From positions 49,138,836 to 49,202,835 of the forward strand of contig NC_088681.1 of assembly GCF_950023065.1 (NCBI RefSeq): 64,000 nucleotides of DNA. The letters run 5' to 3'. The stretch is from Planococcus citri. Taxonomy: Eukaryota; Arthropoda; Insecta; Hemiptera; Pseudococcidae. The notes beneath the pieces are model-generated. The model saw only the letters and a list, made by a program, of their open reading frames with translations. It was not told the DNA's origin and did not search any database. Shown here piece by piece: positions 25,201 to 40,200 of this stretch; within the stretch, counting starts at the first letter, position 1; every line of letters begins with the position of its first letter. Position numbers and translations under genes: made by a program.

Positions 25201-28200
25201 GAGTAGGTACTACTAGGTAGAAGGTACTTCGTCGGTATACAGTCTACACGTACGAAGATAGAGATACCTACAGAGGCGTACATATTATACAGTACTTTAA
25301 TAAGGTATACCTTCTTATAGCAAGCAAGCTAATACACATAAGTAGGTACAATATGAGTACCACGGCTGCGGAGAAAAAATTACAAATTAAAGCAGCCCTT
25401 ATATGTAGTATAAGTCTTCGTCTGCGTATTATATCGTATCAGATAACTCTTTAACGCCTCGCAATGTTTTGGTAGGTATTGTAGTGCTAAACTAACTCAG
25501 GTAGGTACATATTTTAAAGGCGAACAACGCTATGCTATCGTCGTCGGTTGGTTGGTTTTATTTTATGAAATGTAGGTATTTATTACATAGGTATATTTTC
25601 CTTTCCTACTCCCCTATACTCGTCTCTTTTTCCTTCACCACGTCATCATTCAGCCATTTCTTGCTATCGTCTTTTACCTCGAGAAAGCTCGGAAAGAGGG
25701 AGAAAAAGGGATGAGATCGAGTTGTAAAATATTCCGTAACAAATTAACACCTATATACTTTGGTTGGCGTATTAATGCGAGCAGATATGAATAACAGTAC
25801 GAGGTACACTTCGGGCACGATTAATCTTTCATCGAAACAACTACGCGGCTAATTAAAATTTACCAACTTTAGGTATCTCTTTAAGTATATTAATAATTTA
25901 AGCACGTTTCGTTTTCACAAATGTACACACTTACTATACTACACATACTACATTTTATACCCTCCGACTCCTCATCGTCGTCGATACACTCCCGAGTACC
26001 TATATTCGCGTATACATTACACTATACAACCATAAGATATACATTATATGTGTACATATGTACCTTACCTCTACCTTACGAGTACTATTTTGCATAAATA
26101 TACAGGTATAATATACGAGCAGGGCTCCATGCCATTTTCACACCGCACACACAGGAGAAAAGTCATCACTTCATGGTATACCTACCAACACGTGTATTAC
26201 CCTACCCTAGATATATTTTCGTACACACCAAAAAGTTCTCTCGTTCAATCTGAAAATTTCTCCGCAGCAGCAACAATTCAACACGCCAATCTCAAACTGA
26301 ACAGCTCATTTCACAATTGAATTAACCCGTCGTTAAATCGACTTATATACCCGCAGAACTATTATATTATATTACATGCATCCCCATCTCGTATACAGAT
26401 ATATTCTCAATATTATCTAGACGAAGAAGACCCCACAAAGAGGGCAACCGAGAAGGGGAAGTCATTCATCGATGAAATGTTTATAATTTGTTAAGAAAGT
26501 TTTCTCGTATTCAGAATTCAGATACACGTACCAACCCTTCCAGAAGCTACCCAGACCATCTCACAGCATCACCAACGTCTTCGGTATATAAGGCGATTTC
26601 AATTATTAAGCGAATCGATTCTCGTCTCATTATATACAGTACCTGTATTATTCTCGTAATACTATTCTATTTTACTTCTTTTACCTTGCACCTCATTGTA
26701 GTGCTACCTAGTCCTGCTTGACGTGATTTTATCTTTTTCTCTGTGTGTTTTTCCCGCTTCAATTTACGTAGGTAGGTAGGAAGGTACCTACCAACCCTGT
26801 TCTCACCTTCTTCATCAACCACTTCGTAAACCATTTGAAGAAATAATTACATTATCACGGTTCATTTCGTATTTATATACGTAAGATGCCGACGCGACGC
26901 GACTAATGGCTTCGTCGAGTTTTTAATTTATTTTTCAAATAATAGCTCGGTAATACGATTAGGAAATTTTTTCCATTCTGTATGCTGCTATAAGGTCTCG
27001 TCTGTGTCTTTGGTTTAAAAATGAGAAAAAAACGTCCTCGAAATAGGCACCACGTTTTGGACTTCTTTTATTTTTTTTATCACGCTAGAAAGTTGTCTCA
27101 GCCATCCCTCGTCCCTTCCTCAAATATCAGGATTTAGTTGAAAAGGTGGGTTCGCGACGTAATCAGCGAGTCGAACTCGCCACAAATAAGTGAAAAGAAA
27201 AACAACAATGGCGTAGGGCCAAAATATCGTGGCCGTGAATTTTTCCCATGTGCGAGAAGAAATTTTTTCGAGAGCAATTTTTTTAATACTTGGCAGACGA
27301 TTTGAGCTACATTGATTATGATGCTCAATGCTGATTTTAAAGCAAGAAAAGTCTCACTTTTTTTCCCCTGCTACCTCAAGCAATGTTCGTACATGTGATT
27401 GACCCCCCCCCCCCTCAGACAGAGAAAAATCAAGAAAAATAAAAAAATGAGGGGGGAGTCGCTGAACACTTCTCAAAATATTTTCAATTTCTGTATCAAA
27501 ATTCCTTCTAAATAACCCTATTCTCGGGAAAAAATCGCCAGAACTCCTGCAGTCTATGAAGAAAAGCTGGTTTTGTTCAAGATAACAGGGGAGATTTATT
27601 CTTGAGAAGAGGTCATTCGAAGCCATTCTAATATCTACAAAAATGATAGCTAAGAAATCGTTGACATTTTTTTTTATTCGTTTCACTTTTATTTCTCTCA
27701 ACTACATACATGAGAGGAGCAGCCGAACTACTTGGAATACCAGCTGGGTGATGTTTTGGTATAGAATCTGGGTAATTTAGAAAAATTCTGACAGCAAAAT
27801 TCACTATTTAAAAAAAATTATCACCGACTTTTTTTTATTTATTTAGGTAGGTATTCTTTTATTTTTCCAGTTTTGAAGGGCTCTGTGCAGGAGAGCTATC
27901 CTCGCTTGGAAGGGGGACCAACAGTGGTTTTCCCTTAAGAAGTGGCTATTTAGAAGATTTCTGATGCAAGAATTGAAAATTTTTAGTAAATATTTACTTA
28001 GATTTTTTTTTCAAGCTTGGTTGCTCACTAAAAACTTGATTTTCAATTAAGGAGTCAACATTTTCAAAGAATTATCCCTCCCCCACCACTTGAAAAACAA
28101 CTGTTTTAGAACGTGGAAGCAAAAAAAATTACAGCAAAAATGTTCACAAAATGTACTTTACCCCTCCCCCTCCCCTCCAGGAATTTCCATTCCTTATTCC

Positions 28201-31200
28201 ATGCACTGTCGATATTTTGATGCTTTTTTTAAATTCTTATTCTTCCAGGATGTCTTACTATAAAACCTTTAAATTTTCACTTGACATGCGGTACTTTTTT
28301 AGAACTTTTTGAAATTTTTGCAGAATGTTGAGCACAAAGCTCTTGAAATTTCATCACTTTTCTTCTCTCAAAAAAGTTTGGGGGCATTCTGAGGTAATTT
28401 GATGATATTCGGCAGAAACCATTATTTTGAGCTGAAAATCATTCGCGAAAATTGTTAGCTCTGGAAATGTCCCTGAGTAGGAGATATGGGCTCTCAAATA
28501 TCGACAGACATCATTTCTAAACTCAGGTAATACTTCAGAATGCGGTTGAAAAGGTAGCAATTTTTTAGCCCTTTCCATTGTCAATTTCAAAAGAAATCTA
28601 AAAATCAGTAGGCACCTATATTCAAAATTTTGTAAATTTTTTTCGAATTTGGAAATTTATCAGCCACAATGACCATAAAATCAGTAACACTGCTTTCGAA
28701 AAGATTCCTACTCACCCCCCCCCCCCTTCCTCGGTGAAAACACAAAAATAATTTAAAATCATATTTTCCTGTTCAAATAAGAGAACTTGAAAATTTTGAT
28801 CATCTCGATTATCAAGCAATTTCATAGATCTGACGAAGGAGTTCTTTGAACTGGGCTTTCCGATTTGAACAAAGCCATGTTGGGATGAAAAAGCATGTCC
28901 TGCGAAAGCCCCGTAACCAAGATTGCAGGTACTAATGTTTATTTTTGAAGGTTTAAAAATTTGTTTTTTTCACTTCGTCCGTCTGGGATACAGAAATTGG
29001 CCAAAAATTCACTTTTGAACTCGCACTCGTGGAATTTTACGGTAACCATTGGATGCGATCGGGAGGTAGCTCTCAAATAAGCATCGATCAACGTTACAGG
29101 TCCTGAAATCCATTCTTGAGTTTTCCAAAGTGATTCGAAGTTTCTGGAGAAGATTGAAAAATTTCTGGAGGCTCCAGAATGCCTCAAATTCAAAACACAC
29201 CTTTAAAATTTTTCAAAAACAATCTAAAAAAACACTCACGCAATAGACGTGAGAAGACCGACTTTTCTTCAGATGAAAATCTTTTACGAACAAATTGACT
29301 TACTTTTTTTGAAACATTTGTATAGCAGTTAATCTGTTTACAATCGAATCGAATCATTTACGAACGATTGGTGAGTAAATAAATTGATTGATTTTTGGTG
29401 AATCATTCGCAAATGGATCAATTAATTTACGATTGATTCAGTTTTTGTGAAACTATCGTATGGGAATTGATCTGTTTTCAAGCGAAGTGAATCGAATCGA
29501 ATCGAATCGAATCATTCACAACCGATTGGCGATTGAACAAGTTGATTGAATTCTAGGTGAATCAATCGCGAACGAATTGATTATTAGTTGGTGAATCATT
29601 CGTGATGAATTGATTCGTATAAGTGACTCGTTCGCGAATAAATTGAATCATTTAAGTAGCTCGTTCGCGAACGAATTGAATAATTTTTAGCGAATCGTTC
29701 GCGAACGAATTGAATGATCTTTGGTGAATCATTCGCGAACGAATTGAATAATTTTTTTGCGAATCGTTCGCAAACGAATTGATTTGTCTGAGTGACTCGT
29801 TCGCGAACGAATCGATTCATTTCCTTAATTTTTTTTGGTGGATCATTCACAAAGGAATTGAATAATTTTTGGTGAATCATTCGCGACGAATTGATTCGTA
29901 TAAGTGACTCGATCGTGAACGAATTGAATAATTTTTGGCGAATCGTTCGCGAACGAATTGATTTGTCTAAGTGACTCGTTCGCGAACGAATCGATTCATT
30001 TCCTTAATTTTTGGTGAATCATTCACAAAGGAATTTAATAATTTTCGGTAAATCATTCGCGAACGAATTGAATAATTTTTGGTGAATCATTCGCAAACGA
30101 ATTGATTCATAAATTGAAGAATTGATCAATTCGTTCGCGAATGGTTCTTTCAAAAAATTAATCAATTCGTCCATGAATGACAAATCGAAGAAAATCTGAT
30201 GAATTCATCATCTACAAAATTAAAGTAGGTAAAAATCAACTCTTCAGCATACTCGTAAATGTAAATGAAATGATCCATTTCGAATGAAATTCGATAAGAA
30301 TTATTTTTTCGATCTCTCGCTCACTCTTTTTAAATCCACGTTTCACCCCATTTCTAATCAAGCATCAAGGACACATTTTCAAGGTTCAAGCACATACCAA
30401 ATTTTCCACGTATGCATCCACATCTCCACACATTAAACAACAATAAAGGCTCTTATTCCATGTATAAGTCGTAACTATGTTCAGCATGCAAGATACTATA
30501 TGGGTATTCCCTCCTACCCTCGAAAAAGCTCAGGATAGAGAAAAGGAGCAGGAAAACACACCGTATAGGTGAAGTAAGGTACATATAAGGTACTATACCG
30601 ACGACGAGAATATATTTGCAAAATGAATACCCCGCAGGGACACGTAATAAGCTAAAATAGGGTTTTATCTTACACCGTAAATCTTAATACCGTTTAAAAG
30701 CAAATCCGTTATCTATCCCTTCAATAACTTTTGTAAAATCATTAGCGTTTATGCATTTAAACTAGTAAGTCGGCGTGTATAGGTAAGTCTTCCAAGGGGT
30801 TGCCCCTACCCTCTACCCTTAATATGATCGATGCGTTGCTGGCTGCGTGCTGCTGTGCTGCTGATGTAAAAGTTACGTACTTGAAAACCGCCTATAACGA
30901 CCGTGAAGATGCCTTTCAGTCGCACGTTCTATCAATTTCACGTTACGTCGCTCATCATCGTCGTCGTGTGGTATGCCTAGCTCATCACTGTGATCGTGAG
31001 AGGTGAAAAAATTCTTCAATTTTTCGGGGTAATTTCTCCAGAAAATTTATTCGGGCTAATTTATCGGTTTAAAAGTCTTTCTGAATGACAATTTTTTTTC
31101 AGTGTGAATGAATTTTTTAGAGCAAGGGAATGTTTTGTGAGAAGAAAAACTCGATAAAAAAGACAAATCATCTCACAAATATTAATTTATTTTCTAGATA

Positions 31201-34200
31201 CTCGAGAACATCCACGAGATTATACCATTTCCCTTAAGATGAATAAAATTTGACCAATTTTTTTCCTCCTCGTTGTGTACACACTAGACCTATTTCGTTT
31301 AATGAAACGACACGTTGACGACACAAATGATAAAGGGGATGAGGAAAAGGGGGAGATCTCTATTCTGCCGTGATAACGAATATTTTCCACAAAGGTGGTC
31401 TTTTCACCTTTATGTCTTTTTTCGACGTAGTAAAAATAAGCGACCGACACGTGAACTAAAAACTGCGAGTAACAATATACGCGCGATATAGTTTTAATAT
31501 ATGAACGTTATGCTACGTAACTTATACTATGTGTATAGTTAAATTATACACGCGCGTCCGCTTATGCCATATAGTATATACTACGATGTTTTAAAGTTGG
31601 AAAAGCAGGCTACAGTTTTACCCCTCCCCTCATACCCTGCCATCGGCTAATTCTCTTTGTACTCTCGCTTACTGTTCGCAAAAAAGCTTACGGCGATGGA
31701 ATTTTTCCTACTAGCGGTGTTAGTGCAGCCGTCGACACATATGACGTTCCCAAACACAATACGTGATAGAGCTTTTTACTAGTTGATGGTTGATGTGGCG
31801 CTGAAAATGTTGCAATTTTTGAAAATTTTCCCAGAACTCGGTTCGAAGTTTCTTTTGTTTTTCAATTTTATTCAATACGAAAAATTATTTCGGATTCCAT
31901 CATCCAGTATCTTCTCGGTCGATCCTGGTTTTTTTTTCTTTAAAATTTTGAGCTGAGGAGACACTCATTCAAATCCAAAACATCAATGGAACCTCAGTTC
32001 TCAGCAAGCATGAATTAGTGATAGAGAATCGGTATGTCACACCTCATGTGAGTTTTCGAAGACGTTGATTCTGATTATGAAATCACCTAGTTTAATCATA
32101 ATAATATCAAAATTGAACTCTCCTGAGCCTCAAAGGGGGCTTGGAGTCCCAAATTCTCAAAGAAATGTGACGTGGGTATCGAAATACACTACATAACTAA
32201 AATTTAACTCCATCCTGAGAGTTCCAAAAAGGGAGCTTGGAGCTCAAGACTTAAAAAAATGCAATATGGGCATCGAAATACAGGTTTTTGAAAGTGCTCT
32301 TCCGATTTTCAAACGGCTGACTCCAAAATTGAAATTGAACCCCATCCTGAGAGTCCCAAAAGGGGAGATCGGAGCTCCAAAATTTTAATAAATGCACTAT
32401 GACGATCGAAATACTAATTTTTGAAGGAGCTGCTTCATCATTCTGAAATCCATTAAATCACGAAATCAATACTTATTGAGCTTTCTAGAAGAGGATTTGG
32501 GCTCAAAATTTTCAAGAATTTCTTTGACAGAAAATTCATAGTGAATACTGAATTGAATTTTATTCGGAATACGAAGAAGGGGGACATTTTAAAAATGAGT
32601 CTTTTTGTCCTTTTAGAACGTTTTGTCATTGCAATTCAATGACTTCTTTAATCCTAGTACCAAAAAATGAATGATTAAATACGAGTCTGAAAAAATAATT
32701 TTGACTCTGTAGAACACATGTAAGGGGAGAAGAATCTATAAGCCCTAAATGTTTCTTCCGAATTTTTTCGACCGAAAAATCGGTGGGGGATTAAACATGC
32801 TTAAAACTGCGAAGATGATATTTTACTGACTATTCTTTAGAATTAACAAGTGGATCTGTTTTCAAACGAATTGTTTAGGCCTGCGTATAAATTAATTCAA
32901 TTCTCAGTGAATTGTTCGTGAAAGTATTAATTCATTGAAGGGAATCATTCATGAACGAATTGATCAATTTTTTTGAAAGAACCGTACGCGAACGAATTGA
33001 TTATTTCTTCAATTTAGGAATCAATTCGTTCGCGAATGATTCACCAAAAATTATTCAATTCGTTCGCGAACGATTCACCCGAAATCACTCAATTCTTTCG
33101 TGAATGAATCACCAAAAATTAAGGAAATGAATCGATTAGTTCTCAAACGAGTCACTTATTCGAATCAATTCGTTCGCGAATAATTCACCAAAAATTATTC
33201 AATTCATTCGCGAACGATTCACCCGAAATCACTCAATTCGTTCGTGAATGATTCACCAAAAATTAAGGAAATGAATCGATTCGTTCGCGAATGAGTCACT
33301 TATACGAATCAATTCGTTCGCGAATGATTCACCAAAAATTATTCAATTCGTTTGCGATTGATTCGCCCAAAATTACACAATTCGTTCGTGAATGATTCAC
33401 CAAAAATGAAGGAAATGAATCGATTCGTTCGCGAATAAGTCACTTATACGAATCAATTCGTTCGCGAATGATTCAACCGAAATTACTCAATTCGTTCGTG
33501 AATGATTCACCAAAAATAACTAAATACGTTCGTGAATGATTCGCCGAAAATTAGGTAAATGAATTGATTCGTTCGCGAACGAGTCACTTATACAAATCAA
33601 TTCGTTAGGTGAATGATTTACCAAAAATGATTCAATTCGTTCGCGAATGATTCATAAGCTAATAATCAATTTGTTTTCGAGTGATTTAGCTAGAAATCAG
33701 TCAATTTTTCAATCGGTTTGTGAATGATTTGTTTCGATTCCATTCACTCCGTTTGAGAACAGATCAGGTAGATATACAATAGTTACACAAAAAACCGAAT
33801 CAATTGTAAATTGATTGATCCGTTTGCGAATGATTCTTTAGGAATTCAATCAATTTATTTAATCACCAATCGGACTCTAGTTGAACAATACGTAACTCGA
33901 AATCGAAATATCAACCAATTGGAAGTAGGTATTATTTTCAAAAAAAAAAAAAAAAAAATGATATTAAGTTGTTAGAAAAATTAAGAAAATGGCGTCAAAA
34001 TTCTAGAAGGGTGGAGGAAGGGGGGATGAAATCATGTAGCTGATGACACAAAATATTGGCCTGGAAGGGGGCAAAACCAAATTTTCGGGCATGAAAAATC
34101 GAATTATAATTAAAGGTAATTTTTTGAAAACCTTTCTCGTGATGTGTGATATATGATGATTTTATGAAAATGAAGGTAAGATCACTGATCAATGCGAAAC

Positions 34201-37200
34201 GAGAGCGAACATTTTCCGAAAAAAATGGGAGGTGCATGTCCACGGCCCCCCCACCCCCACCGATAGACTTCAAAAATATGCCATTCGTTTGTGCTACGTT
34301 TGTGCTGGTTTGTGCTGAAAAGATTTTCGTTTGTGCTGCCCCCCTTCCCGAGATAATTGAGAAAACTTTTGGGGGGGCTGCAGACATGGGAGCCCCCCCA
34401 CTTTCTGCTAGGAGGTCCGAAATGGTGTCAATCGTTTGTGCTACGTTTGTGCTGGTTTGTGCTGAAAAGCTTTTAGTTTGTGCTGCTCCCCTTCCTGTGG
34501 TATCGAGGGGTTATTTGTGGGGGGCCGTAGACATGAATTTTAAAAAAGGGGTTAGACGAAAGTTTGAAAAGAGAAAAATAGATGTATCTATTGTGCTTCG
34601 TTTGTGCTGGTTTGTGCTGCCACCCATAACCCTATAACTCCACCCTCTTCCCCCCCTGAAATAGGGCTTTTCACCATTTATCAAGATTTTTAAAAAAAAT
34701 CGAAATTTGATCTACGCCCCCCAGGAAATATTCTATTTAAACCCCGAGGGACACTTCTACCAATTTTCAGATTTTTTCGACAATTTTTCGAAATTTTGTA
34801 CTTAGTCGAACATAGACTGAAATTTCTTCAACTCAGACTCGAGTTTTTTGAAAATTTGAAAAAACATGAATTTGATCTACGCTCTCTAGAGAGCTGAAAT
34901 TTTGCACAGCTGTTCTTGAGGGTTTGAGCAGACGGCTCGATTTTTTTCGACTTCAAAAATGAAATTCTATCCCTCCATCGGGGGCACCAAAAATTTGGAC
35001 ACCCCCCCCCCCTAAGGACTGCTAGGGGTTGAAATTTGAACGGGGCTAAATATGAATGAAGAATAAGCTCTGGAGAACCTCTAAAAAAAAGGGTCACACG
35101 GGATCAGAATTATTCTTCGGAGCTCGTATCTCTTAAACATACGGCCCAAGAAGTCAATGTGATGATAAAACGTACTACAATCACAAAAATACCGATTTTA
35201 AAAATTTTTGTACACTTATAACCCCTATTCTTCTCACGCTCATTAGTCTGTCTCGAGTCCTTCGTATCCCAAATACATACAATTATTTGAGTATTCACTT
35301 CGACTTTTAAGTCAAAAAAGTTCTCAAATTCGAAAAATTTTCATAATTAAAAAAAACTTGGTGCGCCTCAGGAGCCACTTGGAGTAGAAATTTTTCTGCG
35401 ATGTTCACCCCATCACGCGGTTTTTCCAGTTTCATGATGCAAAAAGACGACCATACCAAATTTTACTCATAATCGAATATTTTTCCTAGTTTTGACCTCA
35501 ATTTCGGGGGCTTAGTTCCCCTCTTCCTACCTCAATTCTTTCTCGTCCAAAATGCATCGTAATTAAGCAAGTACACTTGATATAGGTAGGCATATGATTT
35601 GCAAGTAAAAACTTTTTTTTCGAATCATCATGCTGAAAAATAAATTTGTCGTGTTTCTCATACCTACCTATGTTAATTTCCATAAAAAACGGGGGATTTT
35701 GGACACGGGTCAAAATAAAATTTTGGAGCTATTTTCAGAATCTTATTTTTTGGCGATTATGAATCAATCTAGCTACTGGGAGCGATGAAATTCGAAAAAA
35801 AATCATCGTGCGTATAATTAAGGACCACGTACTCGGGGGGGGGGCTATCTTACCTCATCTCTTAAGATCTGCATGTCCGTCTCAGGTGTTCCGTATCTCA
35901 GATATAATAAAGATTCGCTTATATTTTTCATTTTAAAAAAATCTAAATTCAGCAAATATTCATTGCGTCTTGGAAAAATTTTGAGACTCAACTACGTGAG
36001 TAAGAAATCCAAGCCTCAAAGAACAATTCAGACCTGCATGATACCCATGAGAGGTCACAATTGTTCTCCAGAGCTTATTCTTCATTCTAATTTGGCCCCG
36101 CTCAATTTCAACCCCTAGCGAACCTTGGGGGGAGGGGTGTCCAAATTTTTGGTGCCCCCGATGGAGGGATAGAATTTCATTTTTGAAGTCGAAAAAAATC
36201 GGGCCGTCTGCTCAAACCCTCAAGAACAGCTGTGCAAAATTTCAGCTCTCTAAAGAGCGTAGATCAAATTCATGTTTTTTCAAATTTTCAAAAAACTCGA
36301 GTCTGAGTTGAAGAAATTTCAGTCTATGTTCGACTAAGTACAAAATTTCGAAAAATTGTCGAAAAAATCTGAAAATTGGTAGAAGTGTCCCTCGGGGTTT
36401 AAATAGAATATTTCTTCAATATGGACCTGGGGGGCATCAGTAAGGTATCTGTAGGGGGGTCCATATGGAAGGCTAAATTTGAATTTTGAGGTCGAAAAAA
36501 ATCGAGCCGTCTGCTCAAACCCTCAAGAACAGCTGTGCAAAATTTCAGCTCTCTAGAGAGCGTAGATCAAATTCATGTTTTTTCAGATTTTCAAAAAACT
36601 CGAGTCTGAGTTGAAGAAATTTCAGTCTATGTTCGACTAAGTACAAAATTTCGAAAAATTGTCGAAAAAAATCTGAAAATTGGTAGAAGTGTCCCTCGGG
36701 GTTTAAATAGAATATTTCTTCAATATATGGACCTGGGGGGCATCAGTAAGGTATCTGTAGGGGGGTCCAAAACAATGGGGGGTCCATTTGGGGGTCTAAA
36801 TTTGAATTTTGAGGTCGAAAAAAATCGAGTCGTCTACTCAGACCCTCAAGAACAGCTGTGCAAAATTTCAGCCCTCTGGGGGGCGTAGATCAAATTTCGA
36901 TTTTTTTAAAAATCTTGATAAATGGTGAAAAGCCCTATTTCAGGGGGGAAGGGGGTGGAGTTATAGGGTTATGGGTGGCAGCACAAACCAGCACAAACGA
37001 AGCACAATAGATACATCTATTTTTCTCTTTTCAAACTTTCGTCTAACCCCTTTTTTAAAATTCATGTCTACGGCCCCCCCACAAATAACCCCTCGATACC
37101 ACAGGAAGGGAAGCAGCACAAACTAAAAGCTTTTCAGCACAAACCAGCACAAACGTAGCACAAACGATTGACACCATTTCGGACCTCCTAGCAGAAAGTG

Positions 37201-40200
37201 GGGGGGCTCCCATGTCTACAGCCCCCCCAAAAGTTTTCTCAATTATCTCGGGAAGGGGAGCAGCACAAACGAAAAACTTTTCAGCACAAACCAGCACAAA
37301 CGTAGCACAAACGATTGACACCATTTTGGACCTCCTAGCTAAAAGTGGGGGGGCTCCCATGTCTACAGCCCCCCCAAAAGTTTTCTCAATTATCTCGGGA
37401 AGGGGGGCAGCACAAACGAAAATCTTTTCAGCACAAACCAGCACAAACGTAGCACAAACGAATGGCATATTTTTGAAGTCTATCGGTGGGGGTGGGGGGC
37501 CGTGGACATGCACCTAAAAATGGGTCCAAGAAACGTAAAAACGTTCATTTTTGCACGTTTAATTTTAAATTTTTTATCGAAAGGAAGGCCGATATCTCTC
37601 TTCACATATCTTCCCCCCCCCCCAACGTTGAACGTCCCACTGTGTGTAGAAACCTTTAAAAATCATAAAAAAAATTAAAATTTGTTGACCATAAAATTTG
37701 CTAAATTTGCTTTCAAAAAACTGTCAGAAATGGCTCAAAAATTGATCAAATTCTTAGTGTACATAACTCTTCAAAATCAAAAAAAAATCAACCAAATTGC
37801 TTTTCAAGTTACCAAAAAAAACAGCTAAACTGGTGCAAAAGCAAGTAAAAAGTAGCAAAAAATTGACAAAACGATGCTGAAGTTCTGTAAATTTTGTCCT
37901 TTGTAAGAATTGCACAAAATCTGCAATAAAACTGAGATAAAAATCTAGAAAATCACGAAAAAAACTCAGAAAGGTAATCAAAATTTCAAATAACCCGAAA
38001 TTCGCAAAGAACATTGCTTCAATAAGATTGAAAGTCGCCACAAACGCTAAAAATGTTGAAAATTACTGCTGGAATTTTTTCATTGTGAATATTGCACAAG
38101 ATACCATACTGACAAAATCACTTGAAAAATTTATCAAAAATTTGCAAAATCGAGACTAGACTACAGGTTGAAAATTTCAACGAAAATTTGGTGAAATTCA
38201 TACAAGAATATTGAAAATTTCCAAAATCGAGGCAAATGAGTGGTTGAAAATTCCATTGAAAAAATGGAAAAAACTTCTGATGCGAAAATTACCAGAAACA
38301 AAAAAATATCCACTAAAGAAAGCGCAACAAAATTTTTGAAATTGGGGTAAAAAAAATTAATCATAGATTTTTGATTTTGATTTAACAATTTTTTCCCAAT
38401 TTTTTTTAATCTGACAGTTGAGAAATTTTCTAAATTTTTTTATGTTGATACGAGGCTTTGAGAAAACACTAAAATTCACACAAAATTGGTACGATTTTTT
38501 GAGAATTGAGAGCTCGATGGACCTTATTTGTATTTTTTGTGGGAAACTATGAAAATATATTAAAAAGGAATTCTTTTTTTTTGATTGGAGGTAACGAGTT
38601 AAGGAGAAATTTTCAGACATTCATTTTCAAATTATCGCTCACACGATTTTAGAATCACTACAATAAAGTAGAATTGAAAAAAAGAAGAATCGACTCCAAA
38701 AAAACCTCACCTTTTCATACGAAAATTGGCAACAAAATCATATTACAGCGAAAAAAAATTGGTTATCTTCGATTAAGTTACCTACAACTACATCAATTGA
38801 AACAAGCAATATTTCACCAAAACACGAGCATCCCGTATGTTCCATCGACCACATTACCCTGACAATTTCTTAAAACGACATTTCCCCTTCAATCTGTTCT
38901 TCTCCTCTTCACTCCTCCTCACTCTTCCTCCTTGAAAAAAAAATAGAAAACTTTAAAAACGACCATTATCCAATAATCCCACCAGTCACGATATTTGCGT
39001 CAAAATCTCACATGACGACATTTGCAAACGTGTGTACTCGCACCATAGGGTACAAACAAAGTCAAAACACCGAGCAATTTTACCATAGTATCGTCTTCGA
39101 TGAAGTTATCATTTGTCACGCTATCGTTATCGCCTCAATACAAGTACTTACTTCACAGAACACTCACATAATGTACCCTCTTTCTGACATTTTCGCTTCC
39201 TCTTCCCTTATGAAAATACATCGTGACAAGTTATCAAAACATAAGCACAAGCAAAAACCTCAAAATATTCTCTCTTCTCACTTTTAAGACGTAAAAAAAA
39301 AAATCTGCCCTCGAAATTCAAACAACTCTATCTCACCTCGTTCTTTATTCTCGTCTCTTTTTTTCAGCTCAAAATAATATTAAAAGTTGGTTAATTTACG
39401 AAGAGCTACGTGTTTGATTATTCTCATTGGAATTAAACTCACCTCGTTCTTAGGTAATTTTTCTACCGTACATATTACCTTGAAAAAAGTAAAAAATCCA
39501 AAGTTCGCCAAATTTAAGGCGTTTACAGGCAGAAAAAAATTAATTGGTTCGAATTAACGTCGCTTGCGCGCCTCGAAACGTCAACTACACGAAAATCGTA
39601 ACGTTTGAAAAATCCAGAAATTGACATCTCAAAGTGGTAGGTATTCCTTTTATTTTCACTTTTTTTTTTCATTTTCTCGAATGAAGAAAAAACACTCACA
39701 CGACACGATTTCCTGACATCGTCGTAACGAACTTATTAAATTTGTGCTTTTTTTTCGCTTTCCTATTTTATAGTACCAGGTTTGTTATTACGACGTCAAA
39801 CACTTTGTACTTTTCGACGTATACCAACTACTCGTACCTAGATCTTGCAAAAACCTAAACGTATCGTTTCTCGAGACCTGTACGAGCTATTGTAATGCTT
39901 TTAGCGAGCTAAAAATGCCCTTAAATTGGCTCCATGTAACGCGTATCGGGATAAAATTAATAATTATCGAGTAATCCTTTCAATGAGCGTATAAAACGAC
40001 CAAATGTATATAGTATCCTTTTACCCCCATCCGTTTAAAGCCTTTTTTTCAAGTCATCGTCGTGTAGGAAAAAAACACACATTACGTCATATCCCTTCTT
40101 CTAATCCTTTCTGGGGGTATTTTTTTTTTTTTTTTGAGAACCACTGGCTACGATGGTCTAAAAAGACGCGAGATACGAAGTTTCGCAGCTACCTTACATG

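Noticed and set aside
34146..34637. Open frame of 163 codons with VCATFVLVCAEK repeats, and its counterparts near 37055-37517
   Set aside because: They are translations of the arm repeats of the foldback element, present in both orientations; no protein family is recognised.
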